From Rhizobium mongolense USDA 1844 (lineage in GTDB: Bacteria > Pseudomonadota > Alphaproteobacteria > Rhizobiales > Rhizobiaceae): a stretch of DNA of 64,000 bases. This document shows positions 37,810 to 46,605 of this stretch, one piece after another. The translations under genes were made by a program, and so were the position numbers. The notes below the pieces were generated by a model. The model saw only the letters and a list, made by a program, of their open reading frames with translations, had not been told where the DNA came from and did not search any database. The stretch lies in the NCBI RefSeq assembly GCF_000419765.1, contig NZ_ATTQ01000017.1, forward strand, positions 1 through 64,000. The letters are read 5' to 3'. Each line of letters opens with the position of its first letter. Positions within the stretch are counted from its first letter, which is position 1.

Positions 37810-39573
37810 TTAAACTGCCTTTGGTGATGTGTCGTCGCAGTTGTTTTCCGCTTTGACGAGCCCTTCGCGAAGGTGTTGAACATCGGATTCCTGAGCGTAG
37901 TGCATCGTTGCCAGAAATGACGGTATGTCAAATTGCGGGGCAAGCGTTCTTACTTTCTCGAGATGACCTGTAGCGGCGATTTCATCACCGAGCCAGCCGT
38001 AGCATGCAGCGACGAAGGCATGCTGGACGTGGTCCATAACTGACAGATGCATAAATGCTTCGATTGCCTCGCCGTACTGATGCGCAGCAAAATGTGATTT
38101 TCCGAGGTGGCTCCAAAACCGCTCGGGGTGATGAGGATTGAGCCGCATTGCTTTACGGATCCATTCTATCCCCTCTTCGGGCCGCCCAAGCCACGTCAGC
38201 AGCTCGCCTTGCTGAACCACCACCAAGTCATAATTTGGATTGAGGCAAAGCGCGCGCTCCTGGTGATACCGCGCTGTGGTCAAGGCATTGTTATTGACGT
38301 TCACCGCTGCCAAAATCCGGTGGACGTCAGCGTCGTTGTCATCCAGCGCCAGCGCCCGATCCAACGCGGCAACGATCTCATCCCAAACTGCATCCTTGTC
38401 TTCGCACCAGCCGTTGACCCAGGCTTGGCCCAGAATGCACGCACGCCACGCATGGGCATGGGCATAACCTGGATCGAGCGCGACGGCCCTGTCTATCAGC
38501 AATTGCGCCTGTTGATTGTCCGAGACAGTGCCCTTGTGATGCAGCACCTTGGCGGCAAGCGCGCACTCATAGGCGGCCATATTCGCTGGTTTTGTTCGTG
38601 CAAGCTGGTCGCGTTGGGCTGCTTCGACGCGACCGGGCAAAGTGGCCACTATCGCGCCCGTCACCTCGTCCTGTATCGCGAATATGTCGTCAAGCTTCCG
38701 ATCGTATTTGTCTGCCCAGATATGAGCATCGCTGATTGCATCGATGAGCTGGACGGTCACACGGACCCTGTCGCCTATCTTGCGAACGCTTCCCTCCACC
38801 AAGTACTGAGCCCCAAGCTTTTCCGCGATTTCGCGTACGTTCACGGCGCGGTTTTTATAAACAAAGCTCGAATTGCGCGAAATGACGAACAGCTCGTGAC
38901 GGCGGGATAGTTCGGTGATGATGTCTTCAGTAAGACCATCGGCGAAAAACTCCTGATCGGGGTCGCCGCTCATATTGATAAATGGCAGCACAACGATCGA
39001 AGGTTTCGCGACAGATCGGTTCGCGTCCGATCCGTCCAATCGAGCGGGGAGGGTGGACGCTTCGAGCCCGAGGCGAAAGAGATGAACCGGACGGCTTATA
39101 TTTTTAAGCGTCTTTTCTCCCAGATCCTCGATGGCGACTTCGAGCCGGTCGACAATTTGTGTCGCTACGGCCGCGGTGATGCAGACGCCGCCGACGTCGG
39201 CCAATTGTTCGATCCGAGAAGCAATATTCACACCGTCACCAAAAATATCCTGCTCGTCAAAAATGATGTCGCCGAGGTTGATCCCGATCCTGAATTCGAT
39301 CCGCCGATCTTGGGGCACGTCCGAATTGCGCCGCTTCATACGCTGCTGGATCTCCACGGCGCACTTTACCGCATCAGAAACGCTCTGAAATTCGACAAGC
39401 ATGCCGTCACCGGTCGTCTTAATGATGTGACCCTTGTTCTTCGCAATCGCGGGGTCCATCAGTTCGATTCGGTGAGTTTTCAAGCGGGCCAGCGTGCCTG
39501 CTTCATCGATCTCCATCAGCCGGCTATAGCCTGCCATGTCGGCCGCCAGGATCGCGGCTAATCTCTGTTCCAT
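37810..39573 (-). CDS. Class III adenylate cyclase fused to TolB-like and TPR domains
   Basis: A 587-residue soluble protein. The N-terminal cyclase domain (about 1-170) retains catalytic-type residues: metal-binding D12 in LAADMAGYS and D56 in KTTGDGML, substrate lysine K52, and N116/R120 in FGDGVNIASR, so it is probably active. A TolB-like domain follows (about 190-300, VVLPFINMSGDPDQEFFADGLTEDI), then tetratricopeptide repeats to the end. Rhizobia carry many such proteins. The ATG at 39573 gives the common MEQRLAAILAAD start. Signal and partners unknown. Confidence 0.9.
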   Translation of the reverse strand: MEQRLAAILAADMAGYSRLMEIDEAGTLARLKTHRIELMDPAIAKNKGHIIKTTGDGMLVEFQSVSDAVKCAVEIQQRMKRRNSDVPQDRRIEFRIGINLGDIIFDEQDIFGDGVNIASRIEQLADVGGVCITAAVATQIVDRLEVAIEDLGEKTLKNISRPVHLFRLGLEASTLPARLDGSDANRSVAKPSIVVLPFINMSGDPDQEFFADGLTEDIITELSRRHELFVISRNSSFVYKNRAVNVREIAEKLGAQYLVEGSVRKIGDRVRVTVQLIDAISDAHIWADKYDRKLDDIFAIQDEVTGAIVATLPGRVEAAQRDQLARTKPANMAAYECALAAKVLHHKGTVSDNQQAQLLIDRAVALDPGYAHAHAWRACILGQAWVNGWCEDKDAVWDEIVAALDRALALDDNDADVHRILAAVNVNNNALTTARYHQERALCLNPNYDLVVVQQGELLTWLGRPEEGIEWIRKAMRLNPHHPERFWSHLGKSHFAAHQYGEAIEAFMHLSVMDHVQHAFVAACYGWLGDEIAATGHLEKVRTLAPQFDIPSFLATMHYAQESDVQHLREGLVKAENNCDDTSPKAV

Positions 39574-39777
39574 TTCATGTGCCAACAAACAAGAATGACG
39601 TTATTTCGCGAGAGCGCTAACCCAAAGTACGATAATCTCCCGGTTGGGGCGCCCGACATTCGATTTTACAGCACGTCGAGGAAATCGACCATCTAAATTA
39701 GTCGATGCTTTTATACGTGGGTGCCGCCGGAGATGGGACGGCAATCGCCGATTGCGACGCTCTTCCTCTGGCGACTG

Positions 39778-40725
39778 CTACCAAGTGCCCGTGGCGAGTG
39801 CGAACGGTGACCATTCGGCAAAGTCGTAGCGGATTGGCAGTGCGTCAGCGCGCCAGACAACACGGCGTGGACGAAAACGCCAGTAGCGTTCGGCCCCGTC
39901 CAGGGGCTTGACGCAAGGGTGATCGAACAACAGCTCCGCCTCGCCGGTCAGTTGCAGGAGATCGCCGGTCGAAAAGTCAAAAAACGCAAGCCCGGCGTGC
40001 GGATTGAGCATGATATTGCCAAGTGTGTTGAAGAAGCGGTTGCCAGTGAAATCGGGAATCGTCAGCCACCCGTCTTCGCCGATATGGACAAAGCCCGAAC
40101 GACCGCCGCGATGCGACACATCGACCTGTCGAGCTCCGGAAACGTCTACATAGGTAGCGACGAAAAAGGTATCCGCCTGCTCCACCAGTGCGCGGGCAGC
40201 ACCGTCAAGCGCAGAACTTTGACGCGGTGGCACGGAAGAAGGCCGCGCCGGATCGCGAACGAACCGGACCTGCCGAAGCTGGATGTATTTCGGGCAGTTG
40301 CCGAAGCTCTGATCGACCAAAACATCGAAGCCGCGCGCATGCCGGTGCAATGTACCGTTCAAGCGGTTGCGGCGGCGCGTGTCGAGATCGATGCCAAGAA
40401 GGGCGAGAGGGCAGCCGTGGTCCATGCCGGTTTCGGCAGGATCGGCAAACTCCCTTTCCAGCTCGACGGAGAGCCTGGCGGAATCCGGCGCATGGAGAAA
40501 GCCCGGCCGACCGGAACGAAGAGTGGCCCAGACGTCTCCGTCTCGGTCCACGGCCCCTAAGACCACCATCGGTAGCAGCGGATAAAATTCCCTGTGCTGG
40601 TCGATCAGATGATCGCGCACGACGCGGCGCCCGATCTCATCCATTCGCGCTTCGACGCCGAGCCGCGTCTGGAGGGCGATTTCGCCATGATGCCATGGCG
40701 ACGCAAACAAAGTTGGACCTTCCAC
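39778..40725 (-). CDS. Pyridoxamine 5'-phosphate oxidase family flavin-binding protein
   Basis: A 315-residue protein with a split-barrel FMN-binding fold in its C-terminal half (DFTGNRFFNTLGNIMLNPHAGLAFFDFSTGDLLQLTGEAELLF) and a related N-terminal half. Such stand-alone proteins reduce flavin- or F420-linked substrates, or act in redox defence; no specific reaction can be given. The start is GTG at 40725 with AAGGAG upstream. It lies 11 bases after the GST gene, so the two are co-transcribed. Confidence 0.82.
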   Translation of the reverse strand: MEGPTLFASPWHHGEIALQTRLGVEARMDEIGRRVVRDHLIDQHREFYPLLPMVVLGAVDRDGDVWATLRSGRPGFLHAPDSARLSVELEREFADPAETGMDHGCPLALLGIDLDTRRRNRLNGTLHRHARGFDVLVDQSFGNCPKYIQLRQVRFVRDPARPSSVPPRQSSALDGAARALVEQADTFFVATYVDVSGARQVDVSHRGGRSGFVHIGEDGWLTIPDFTGNRFFNTLGNIMLNPHAGLAFFDFSTGDLLQLTGEAELLFDHPCVKPLDGAERYWRFRPRRVVWRADALPIRYDFAEWSPFALATGTW

Positions 40726-40736
40726 AGCGATACTCC

Positions 40737-41348
40737 TTAAGCCGCAAGGCCGACTGGGGTCTTCTGGAAGTCAACAAAGCCGGGCAGCGCCTCGACACGG
40801 TCTAGCCAGGCGCGGATGTTTGAATAGTCCTTGAGATCCACGCCGCCCTCCGGGGCGCGGGCCACGTAGCTGTAAAGGGCGACATCGGCAATCGTCGCTC
40901 GGTCGGCAGCGATCCAGTCCCGGCCTTCCAGCTCAGCCTCTATGAGCACCAGTATGGCATGAGCGCGCGGGATGACTTCTTCCGGGCGATAGGGCGCCTT
41001 GAAAACATTGATGAGCCGCGCCTGCGCCGGACCATGCGCGATCTGACCGGCCGCCACTGATAGCCATCGCTGGACGGCGGCGGCACCTTTGGAATGCTCG
41101 GGAAGCCAGTCGTTGCGTCCTCCCTTCTTCGCAAGATAGACAAGAATGGCATTGGAATCGCAAATAATGGTGCCGTGGTCGTCGAGCACCGGGACCTGGC
41201 CGAACGGGTTCAGCTTGAGGAATTCAGCCTGCTTGTGCTCCCGTTTCGCCAGATCGACGAGCACGAGCTCGTGGTCGATGCCAAGCAGGCAGAGAAAGAG
41301 TCGCGCACGATGGGCGTGGCCCGACAGCGGATGATAGTAGAGCTTCAT
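40737..41348 (-). CDS. Glutathione S-transferase
   Basis: A 203-residue cytoplasmic GST. The N-terminal thioredoxin-like domain (about 1-77) has MKLYYHPLSGHAHRARLFL and the glutathione-binding NPFGQVPVLDD...ICDSNAILVYL segments; the rest is the helical C-terminal domain. The ATG at 41348 has an AGGAGG site; codons further upstream are unlike the family. It shares a transcript with the flavin protein and a regulatory region with the divergent LysR gene, which suggests electrophile or quinone defence (inference). Confidence 0.92.
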   Translation of the reverse strand: MKLYYHPLSGHAHRARLFLCLLGIDHELVLVDLAKREHKQAEFLKLNPFGQVPVLDDHGTIICDSNAILVYLAKKGGRNDWLPEHSKGAAAVQRWLSVAAGQIAHGPAQARLINVFKAPYRPEEVIPRAHAILVLIEAELEGRDWIAADRATIADVALYSYVARAPEGGVDLKDYSNIRAWLDRVEALPGFVDFQKTPVGLAA

Positions 41349-41429
41349 GTCAGCCTCCTGAGTCATAAGGTCGGCTGCATCATGATTATTAAGATCAATG
41401 ATGGTAAGAGTGAAAAAAGGCACTAAACC

Positions 41430-41446
41430 ATTTCATAAGTTGAAAT
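41430..41446. promoter_or_regulatory. Candidate LysR-type operator between GST and lysR
   Basis: A perfect inverted repeat with 6-base arms, ATTTCA-TAAGT-TGAAAT, containing the T-N11-A form used by LysR-type regulators. It is 25 bases before the lysR start and 81 bases before the GST start, as expected for joint control of the divergent pair. Confidence 0.55.
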
Positions 41447-41471
41447 AATAGACTCGGCCTAGGAGAGGTTG

Positions 41472-42389
41472 ATGGACCGGTGGCAGGCGATGCGGGTATT
41501 CGTACAGGTGGTGGACAGCGGCGGTTTCGCACCAGCCGCTAAAGTCCTGCATATGAGCCCTCCGTCGGTAACGCGAGCGGTATCCAGACTGGAAAGCTTG
41601 ATCGGTACGCGACTCCTCGTCCGCACGACCCGTTCGCTAAAGCTGACGGCAGCTGGCGAAGGATATATGGCCGACTGTCGACGGATACTCGCGGAAATTG
41701 CCGAGGCGGAAGCCAATGCGGCGGGCAGCTTCACGCATCCGGCGGGATTGCTGACCGTGACGGCGCCTGCGCTTTTCGGGCGCATCCACGTGCTTCCTGT
41801 GATACTCGATTTTCTCGATCTTTATCCTGCCATGCAGGTCAAAACCGTATTCGTGGATCGCGTCACCAACCTGGTTGAGGAAGGTCTGGACGTTGCTGTG
41901 CGTATCGCATCACTTCCCGCCTCCGGCCTCGTCGCGCGTCGGATCGGGTCTATCCGGCAGGTGCTTTGCGGTTCGCCAGACTATTTCGCCCGTCAGGGCG
42001 AGCCGAAAAAGCCGGAGGATCTTGCGGGTCACAGAATGATCGGACGCGACGGCCTTTTTGGCCATTCGGAATGGCTGTTCGGAAAGGACAGCAGCATTCG
42101 CGTGCCCATCAGCGCCAGGCTCATCTGCAATACGAATGACGCAGCGATCGCGGCCGCTGTGGCGGGCTGGGGACTTTCCCGCTTCCAGTCCTACCAGGTG
42201 GCGCCAGAGATACAGGCCGGCCGTCTCAGGGTCATGCTTGCAGAGTACGAACGCGAGCCGGTGCCGGTTCACATCGTTCACGCGCAAGGGCGCATGGTTT
42301 CCGCCCGGGTGCGTGCCTTCGTGGATTTCGCGGCAGAACGCTTGCGACGCCGCGCGGGCGTGAATGCAGAGCTTTCGAAAGGCAGATGA
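41472..42389 (+). CDS. LysR-family transcriptional regulator
   Basis: A 305-residue regulator with the N-terminal helix-turn-helix (about 1-60, FVQVVDSGGFAPAAKVLHMSPPSVTRAVSRLE) and a LysR substrate domain. The ATG at 41472 follows AGGAGAGG closely. It is divergent from the GST/flavin-protein pair, which it probably controls, with a palindrome between them. The sequence fits the CrgA/PecT-like group, whose members often respond to redox-active compounds. Confidence 0.92.
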   Translation: MDRWQAMRVFVQVVDSGGFAPAAKVLHMSPPSVTRAVSRLESLIGTRLLVRTTRSLKLTAAGEGYMADCRRILAEIAEAEANAAGSFTHPAGLLTVTAPALFGRIHVLPVILDFLDLYPAMQVKTVFVDRVTNLVEEGLDVAVRIASLPASGLVARRIGSIRQVLCGSPDYFARQGEPKKPEDLAGHRMIGRDGLFGHSEWLFGKDSSIRVPISARLICNTNDAAIAAAVAGWGLSRFQSYQVAPEIQAGRLRVMLAEYEREPVPVHIVHAQGRMVSARVRAFVDFAAERLRRRAGVNAELSKGR

Positions 42390-42449
42390 ACGCCAGCGAA
42401 AAACGCACGCCGCGAGAGACTCACGGCGACGTCCGGGCAATGCCGTCAC

Positions 42450-43937
42450 TTATAGTTCGAGGCGTTTGAAGGCTTCCGCAGGCGCATCGTTTGAACGCAT
42501 GAGGGCCTTCATCAACTCAAGCATCCACCGTTCCCGAGCGGGATCCTGAAGGGGCCTCTCTTGCCCGGGATCGGTTGCCAGATCATAGAGACGCGTTTGT
42601 TTCTCAAGCAATGCTCCAGGCCCATAATTGTCGAACATCGGCGATCTCTCGGTCACCGGCACCCGCAGCAGAGGAACATTCTTGGTCCACGAAAACGGCT
42701 TGGCCAACGTCGCCCCTGATAATTCTTCCGGCGTGAATGGCCGCGTTATGTGCGTAGGCATAACCGTATACTGATAGATATCCTGCTTCAGGAGATCGGC
42801 TGGAAACCTGTGGTAGGTATAGCGGCCATCGGTTACGTTAACTGCGCCGCCGAAATAGCCAAAGATAACCGCATCCTTGGAATTCGGCTTCAGAAGCGAC
42901 TGCCCTTCTGTCTCAGGCGGGGCATCTACTCCAAATATATCGAGAAATGTCGGCCCCACGTCGATGGACTGGGTCAGCCGGTCAATCCTTCCCGCAGCAA
43001 GCCTGCGCGGATCATGGATGAACAAGGGGATGTGTACGATCTCCTCGTACATGTTCATGCGGTTCTTGGCCCAAAAATCGTGTTCTCCGAGAAGGAACCC
43101 GTGATCGGTTGTGACGATGAGCGCGGTGTCTTTCCACATATCATGTGTATCGAAGTAATCGAGCAGCTGGCCGAGCAAAAAATCGCATAGTGACACGATC
43201 GCGTAATAGTTCGCTCTGAGTTCATCAGCTTCTTCCGGCAGTTCCTCAACCCGTCCATAGCGGGGCCAGTCACGGATTGGCCCATTCCATCCGGTTTTGA
43301 AAGGTTCCTTGAAGCGCTCCGGCGCGAAGAAGGGTTCGTGCGGATCGAATGTTTCGATCTGCAGGAGCCAGTCATCAGCCTGGCGATTGAGATCGAGAAA
43401 CTCCAAACCATGCGCAAAGCACTGTACAGAGGGAAAGTCCTTTTCTTGCCTTATGAATTCTCGATTGATCATGTATGGCCCATACTTGCTGATCGGGCCG
43501 CCGCCGGTCTGTGCTTCGTGATATTTTTCCCGTAGACGCTCCCAATGTGGCTGCACCATTGCCTTCCACGGATCCGACTCCTGACCTCGCACGAACTCGA
43601 AGGTCGAATACCGATTGTGATAGGTCGCGCCGCCGTCTTCCCAATAATGGTAGTGATCGGTGATCAGGTGGCTATGCACGCCCTTCTGCTTGAGAAGCTC
43701 GGGAAAGGCATTGTCAAATGGTTCGAGAGGCCCCCAACTGCGATGCAGAAAAGTCAGGCGGCCTGTCAGGAGATCCCGCCGTGCCGGCATGCAGGGCAGC
43801 GAGCCCACATAATGCTTGTCATAGACCATCGAGCGCCCGGCAAGGCGGTCAAAGTTCGGCGTTGGTATTCGAGATCCGCCGTAGCAGCCGAGCATGTGGC
43901 GATTGAGGGAATCGAAGAGAACAAAGACGGTTTTCAT
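42450..43937 (-). CDS. Sulfatase-family (alkaline phosphatase superfamily) hydrolase
   Basis: A 495-residue cytoplasmic enzyme. C49 in CMPARRDLLTGR (residues 49-60) is the CxPxR formylglycine site of sulfatases; D9 in VLFDSLN and TTDHGFLLGEHDFWAK supply metal ligands. No signal peptide. The ATG at 43937 has a GAGGAG site. It lies 79 bases after the phosphatase gene on the same strand, with a small hairpin between, so it may be co-transcribed. Sulfate-ester cleavage is expected; some relatives cleave phosphoesters or phosphonate esters instead. Confidence 0.88.
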   Translation of the reverse strand: MKTVFVLFDSLNRHMLGCYGGSRIPTPNFDRLAGRSMVYDKHYVGSLPCMPARRDLLTGRLTFLHRSWGPLEPFDNAFPELLKQKGVHSHLITDHYHYWEDGGATYHNRYSTFEFVRGQESDPWKAMVQPHWERLREKYHEAQTGGGPISKYGPYMINREFIRQEKDFPSVQCFAHGLEFLDLNRQADDWLLQIETFDPHEPFFAPERFKEPFKTGWNGPIRDWPRYGRVEELPEEADELRANYYAIVSLCDFLLGQLLDYFDTHDMWKDTALIVTTDHGFLLGEHDFWAKNRMNMYEEIVHIPLFIHDPRRLAAGRIDRLTQSIDVGPTFLDIFGVDAPPETEGQSLLKPNSKDAVIFGYFGGAVNVTDGRYTYHRFPADLLKQDIYQYTVMPTHITRPFTPEELSGATLAKPFSWTKNVPLLRVPVTERSPMFDNYGPGALLEKQTRLYDLATDPGQERPLQDPARERWMLELMKALMRSNDAPAEAFKRLEL

Positions 43938-43982
43938 TGGCAATCTCCTCTTACGCGGTTGCTCCTGACGACAGGCACAGCC

Positions 43983-43998
43983 CGCCCACGCCTGGGCG
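43983..43998 (-). terminator. Small hairpin before the sulfatase gene
   Basis: A 6-bp GC-rich stem (CGCCCA/TGGGCG) with a 4-base loop in the 79-base gap between the phosphatase and sulfatase genes. No T-run follows; at most a weak pause or processing site. Confidence 0.35.
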
Positions 43999-44016
43999 TT
44001 GCGCATGGCAGTCCGG

Positions 44017-44838
44017 TCAGTCCGTCATCGGCGCCAGGCCCTCGATCTCCATGATGAATTCGAATTCCCGGGCAAGCCCCGGCGAATAGGCGACGACAGG
44101 GCCGCCTTCGAACAGAAGAGTGCATAACGCGGGCATGGCCACTTTCGCGCCCGCTTCGCAAGCGATGAGTGCGCCTGCGAGCATATCCCATGCGTTCAGA
44201 TGCCGCTCGTAATAGAGATCGGCCGCACCCTCTGCGACACGTAGGAGGTCGATCGCGGCCGCGCCCATGCGGCGGTAGTCCATGCCGCGCTCATGTAGGC
44301 GCCGGGAGACGGCAAGGTGCTCGTCGAAGCTCGTTTTGCGCGAATGGCCGAGAATGCAGATGGCATTGGCCGGATCGTTCGTCGTCGCAGCACGAATGGG
44401 TGTTCCCTCGCGAAACGCGCCCCTGCCACGGATTGCCGAGACGACAGAATCCTTGGCGGCATCGTAAACGACGCCGATCTCCAGGCAGCCTTCGGCGCAA
44501 AATGCGATCGATACGCCCCAGTGGCGGAAGCCTCTAATGTAGTTCGTCGTACCGTCGATCGGATCGACCACCCAGGTTCCAGCGCTGCCGGCTCCGCCGC
44601 CGGTTTCCTCACCCACAAAGGTGTCTTGCGGGAACAGCCCAAGCAGTCCGTCGCGAATGGCCCGCTCGGCATTGCGGTCGGCGACGGTCACGAAATCCTG
44701 CAGGCCCTTGTTTTCGACCTTCAATCCCGAACCCATTTCCGCGCGGAAGCGGGCCGCCTCGCGGCCGACATGGCGGGCGATCTCTATCGCCGCCGCAGTG
44801 CGGGCCTCAAGGGCGGAGGGATCGAATGCGGAACTCAT
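44017..44838 (-). CDS. Inositol monophosphatase-family phosphatase
   Basis: A 273-residue metal-dependent sugar or polyol phosphatase. The family motifs are present: GEETGGG, WVVDPIDGTTNYIRG and HLNAWDMLAGALI (in place of WDxAAG). Its ATG overlaps the lacI stop as TGATG, showing tight coupling to the operon. In combination with the phosphodiesterase two genes upstream it would remove phosphate from the product of diester cleavage. Inositol phosphate, glycerol phosphate or a sugar phosphate could all be substrates. Confidence 0.92.
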   Translation of the reverse strand: MSSAFDPSALEARTAAAIEIARHVGREAARFRAEMGSGLKVENKGLQDFVTVADRNAERAIRDGLLGLFPQDTFVGEETGGGAGSAGTWVVDPIDGTTNYIRGFRHWGVSIAFCAEGCLEIGVVYDAAKDSVVSAIRGRGAFREGTPIRAATTNDPANAICILGHSRKTSFDEHLAVSRRLHERGMDYRRMGAAAIDLLRVAEGAADLYYERHLNAWDMLAGALIACEAGAKVAMPALCTLLFEGGPVVAYSPGLAREFEFIMEIEGLAPMTD

Positions 44839-45857
44839 CAGGCAGTCCTTCTCTTGATCAACGAAACGGGCGTGAATTCTACGCGCGCCGTCATATCCGG
44901 CTGAGCCATCCGGCTCATCAGCAAGCCGATCGCCTGGTCGGCCTGCAGGTCGCAAGGCTGGCGGATGGTTGTGAGCTCATAGGCAGCCCAGCTTGCCTGG
45001 GGAATATCGTCATGGCCGATTACGCGCATGGCGGGTACGTCTTCGCGGCTGCGGCCCGACATCAGACGGTCGATCACGCCGCAGGCCATGTAGTCGTTGG
45101 CGCAGAAGACGCCGTCGATTCCCAAGGAGATGAGCCCGGATGCCGCGTCGAAGCCGCTTCGGTAGTCGTTTAGCGCGACGGTGAAGAGCTGCGCCTCGAG
45201 GCCGCGCTGGCGGCAGCGGGCAAGGAAGGCCTCGCTGCGGCGGCGTGCCGTGTAGGAGACGGAGGAAGCGGCAATTGCGGCGAGACGCCTGGCGCCTTTA
45301 TCGACCAGGTGATCGGCGGCCAGATTTCCGGCGGTCTGGTCATCGGAAATGATGCGGTCGACAAAGGGAATCTCGTCGCCCTTGTTGATCAGCACGATCG
45401 GCACGCCTTCGGCGGCGCACTGCTCGCAGATTTCCGTCGGCGGTGCGTCCGATGTCACGATTACGCCGGAGACGGCATAATGCAGAAGCTGGCCGATGAC
45501 GGTCGAGGTATCAGCTTCCTTGGAGGTCGGCAACAGAATAGGACGGAAATTGCGGAGAATGAGCGTGCGCGCCAGATGCTCGATCTGAAGCGTACGGAAT
45601 GGGTTGTCTAGCCCGGCGGCGACGACGCCGACGAGATCGGAGCGCTTGTTCGTCAGGCTCCGCGCGAGGTAGTTGACGCGGTAGCCGAGCTCCTTGGCCG
45701 CTTGATAGACCTTTTCGCGGGTCTTCGGCGAAACGCTCGCATCCGGCGTGAAGGCGCGCGATACGGCCGCGCGCGAGACGCCCGCAACGCGCGCCACGTC
45801 GAAAGACGTTACTCTGCGCGGTCCTTTATCCTTGTCTGCCAAACGTTCTTTCCCCAC
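44838..45857 (-). CDS. LacI-family transcriptional regulator inside the importer operon
   Basis: A 339-residue repressor: helix-turn-helix at about 16-62 (SFDVARVAGVSRAAVSRAF, hinge VNYLARSL) and an effector-binding domain with MRVIGHDDIPQASW. The GTG at 45857 overlaps the phosphodiesterase gene by 32 bases; a TTG at 45842 with GGGGAAAG before it is an alternative start. Being a middle cistron, it would be made in proportion to its own operon. A palindrome at 51343-51358 upstream of the operon is a likely target. Confidence 0.88.
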   Translation of the reverse strand: MGKERLADKDKGPRRVTSFDVARVAGVSRAAVSRAFTPDASVSPKTREKVYQAAKELGYRVNYLARSLTNKRSDLVGVVAAGLDNPFRTLQIEHLARTLILRNFRPILLPTSKEADTSTVIGQLLHYAVSGVIVTSDAPPTEICEQCAAEGVPIVLINKGDEIPFVDRIISDDQTAGNLAADHLVDKGARRLAAIAASSVSYTARRRSEAFLARCRQRGLEAQLFTVALNDYRSGFDAASGLISLGIDGVFCANDYMACGVIDRLMSGRSREDVPAMRVIGHDDIPQASWAAYELTTIRQPCDLQADQAIGLLMSRMAQPDMTARVEFTPVSLIKRRTA

Positions 45858-46605
45858 CCGGCCCGGTGCGCATCATATCCGGCAGATCCGTGCAGATACC
45901 AAGCACCGGCAGCTTCATGATCTCATCGAGGATCGGCCCTCTTTCCTCATGCCACAAAACGATCTCGCGGCCTCTTGCGAAGGCGCGCTCCATCAGCGCC
46001 GGGGTGACCAGATCTTGCGGCCGCTCGCCGGCGCGCTCCCAGCAAAGATGCAAGATGTCGGCATCCGCCTCGTCGCCGATCACGTGCGGATTATCGCCGA
46101 CGCGAACAAGCACAGACAGCGGATAGTCGCAACCGGCTTCGCGAAGCTCGCGGACCTGTGCGATGTCGAAGGAGCCGAGGCAGGCGAAGCGCTGGCCCTT
46201 TTCGAGCAGTTGCTGCCAGCAGGGGAGGCCGCTTCCCGGTGCTTTCAGCTCAATATAGAGCCCGGTCCCGGTCTCGCGGCCAAGGGTGGCGACCGCCTCG
46301 AAGGTCGGGACGTCGACGCCGTCCAGTGCGGCAAGCTCGGTTGCCACCATCTCCGAAATACGCTTGTCCACGCCGAAGACGCGCTTAAGATGGTCGTCAT
46401 GGGAAACGACGACGACGCCGTCCTTGGTCAACTGCGTGTCGAGCTCCCACATTTCTGCCCCGAGCTCCGCCGCCAGACGGAAGGCGGCGAGCGTATTTTC
46501 GCGGGCATACCCGCTCGCGCCACGATGGCCGATGCAGAGAGGCAGCCGGCCCTTGCCGGCAGGCCAGCCATAGCGCTCGAAGAAGGCTGAGAAATCGCGT
46601 TGCAT
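45826..46605 (-). CDS. Glycerophosphodiester phosphodiesterase-family enzyme
   Basis: A 259-residue cytoplasmic GDPD with the full active-site pattern: IGHRGASGYARENT (His, Arg, Glu), WELDTQLTKDG (Glu, Asp), and VSHDD (His). It cleaves glycerophosphodiesters or, as in AccF-like relatives, sugar phosphodiesters. Its ATG overlaps the ATPase stop as TGATG. No signal peptide, so the intact diester must be imported first by the adjacent transporter. Confidence 0.92.
   Translation of the reverse strand: MQRDFSAFFERYGWPAGKGRLPLCIGHRGASGYARENTLAAFRLAAELGAEMWELDTQLTKDGVVVVSHDDHLKRVFGVDKRISEMVATELAALDGVDVPTFEAVATLGRETGTGLYIELKAPGSGLPCWQQLLEKGQRFACLGSFDIAQVRELREAGCDYPLSVLVRVGDNPHVIGDEADADILHLCWERAGERPQDLVTPALMERAFARGREIVLWHEERGPILDEIMKLPVLGICTDLPDMMRTGPGGERTFGRQG

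Noticed and set aside
42450..43937. Calling the sulfatase-family enzyme a choline sulfatase
   Set aside because: The formylglycine motif fits any sulfatase, and the betaine genes that usually accompany choline sulfatase are absent.
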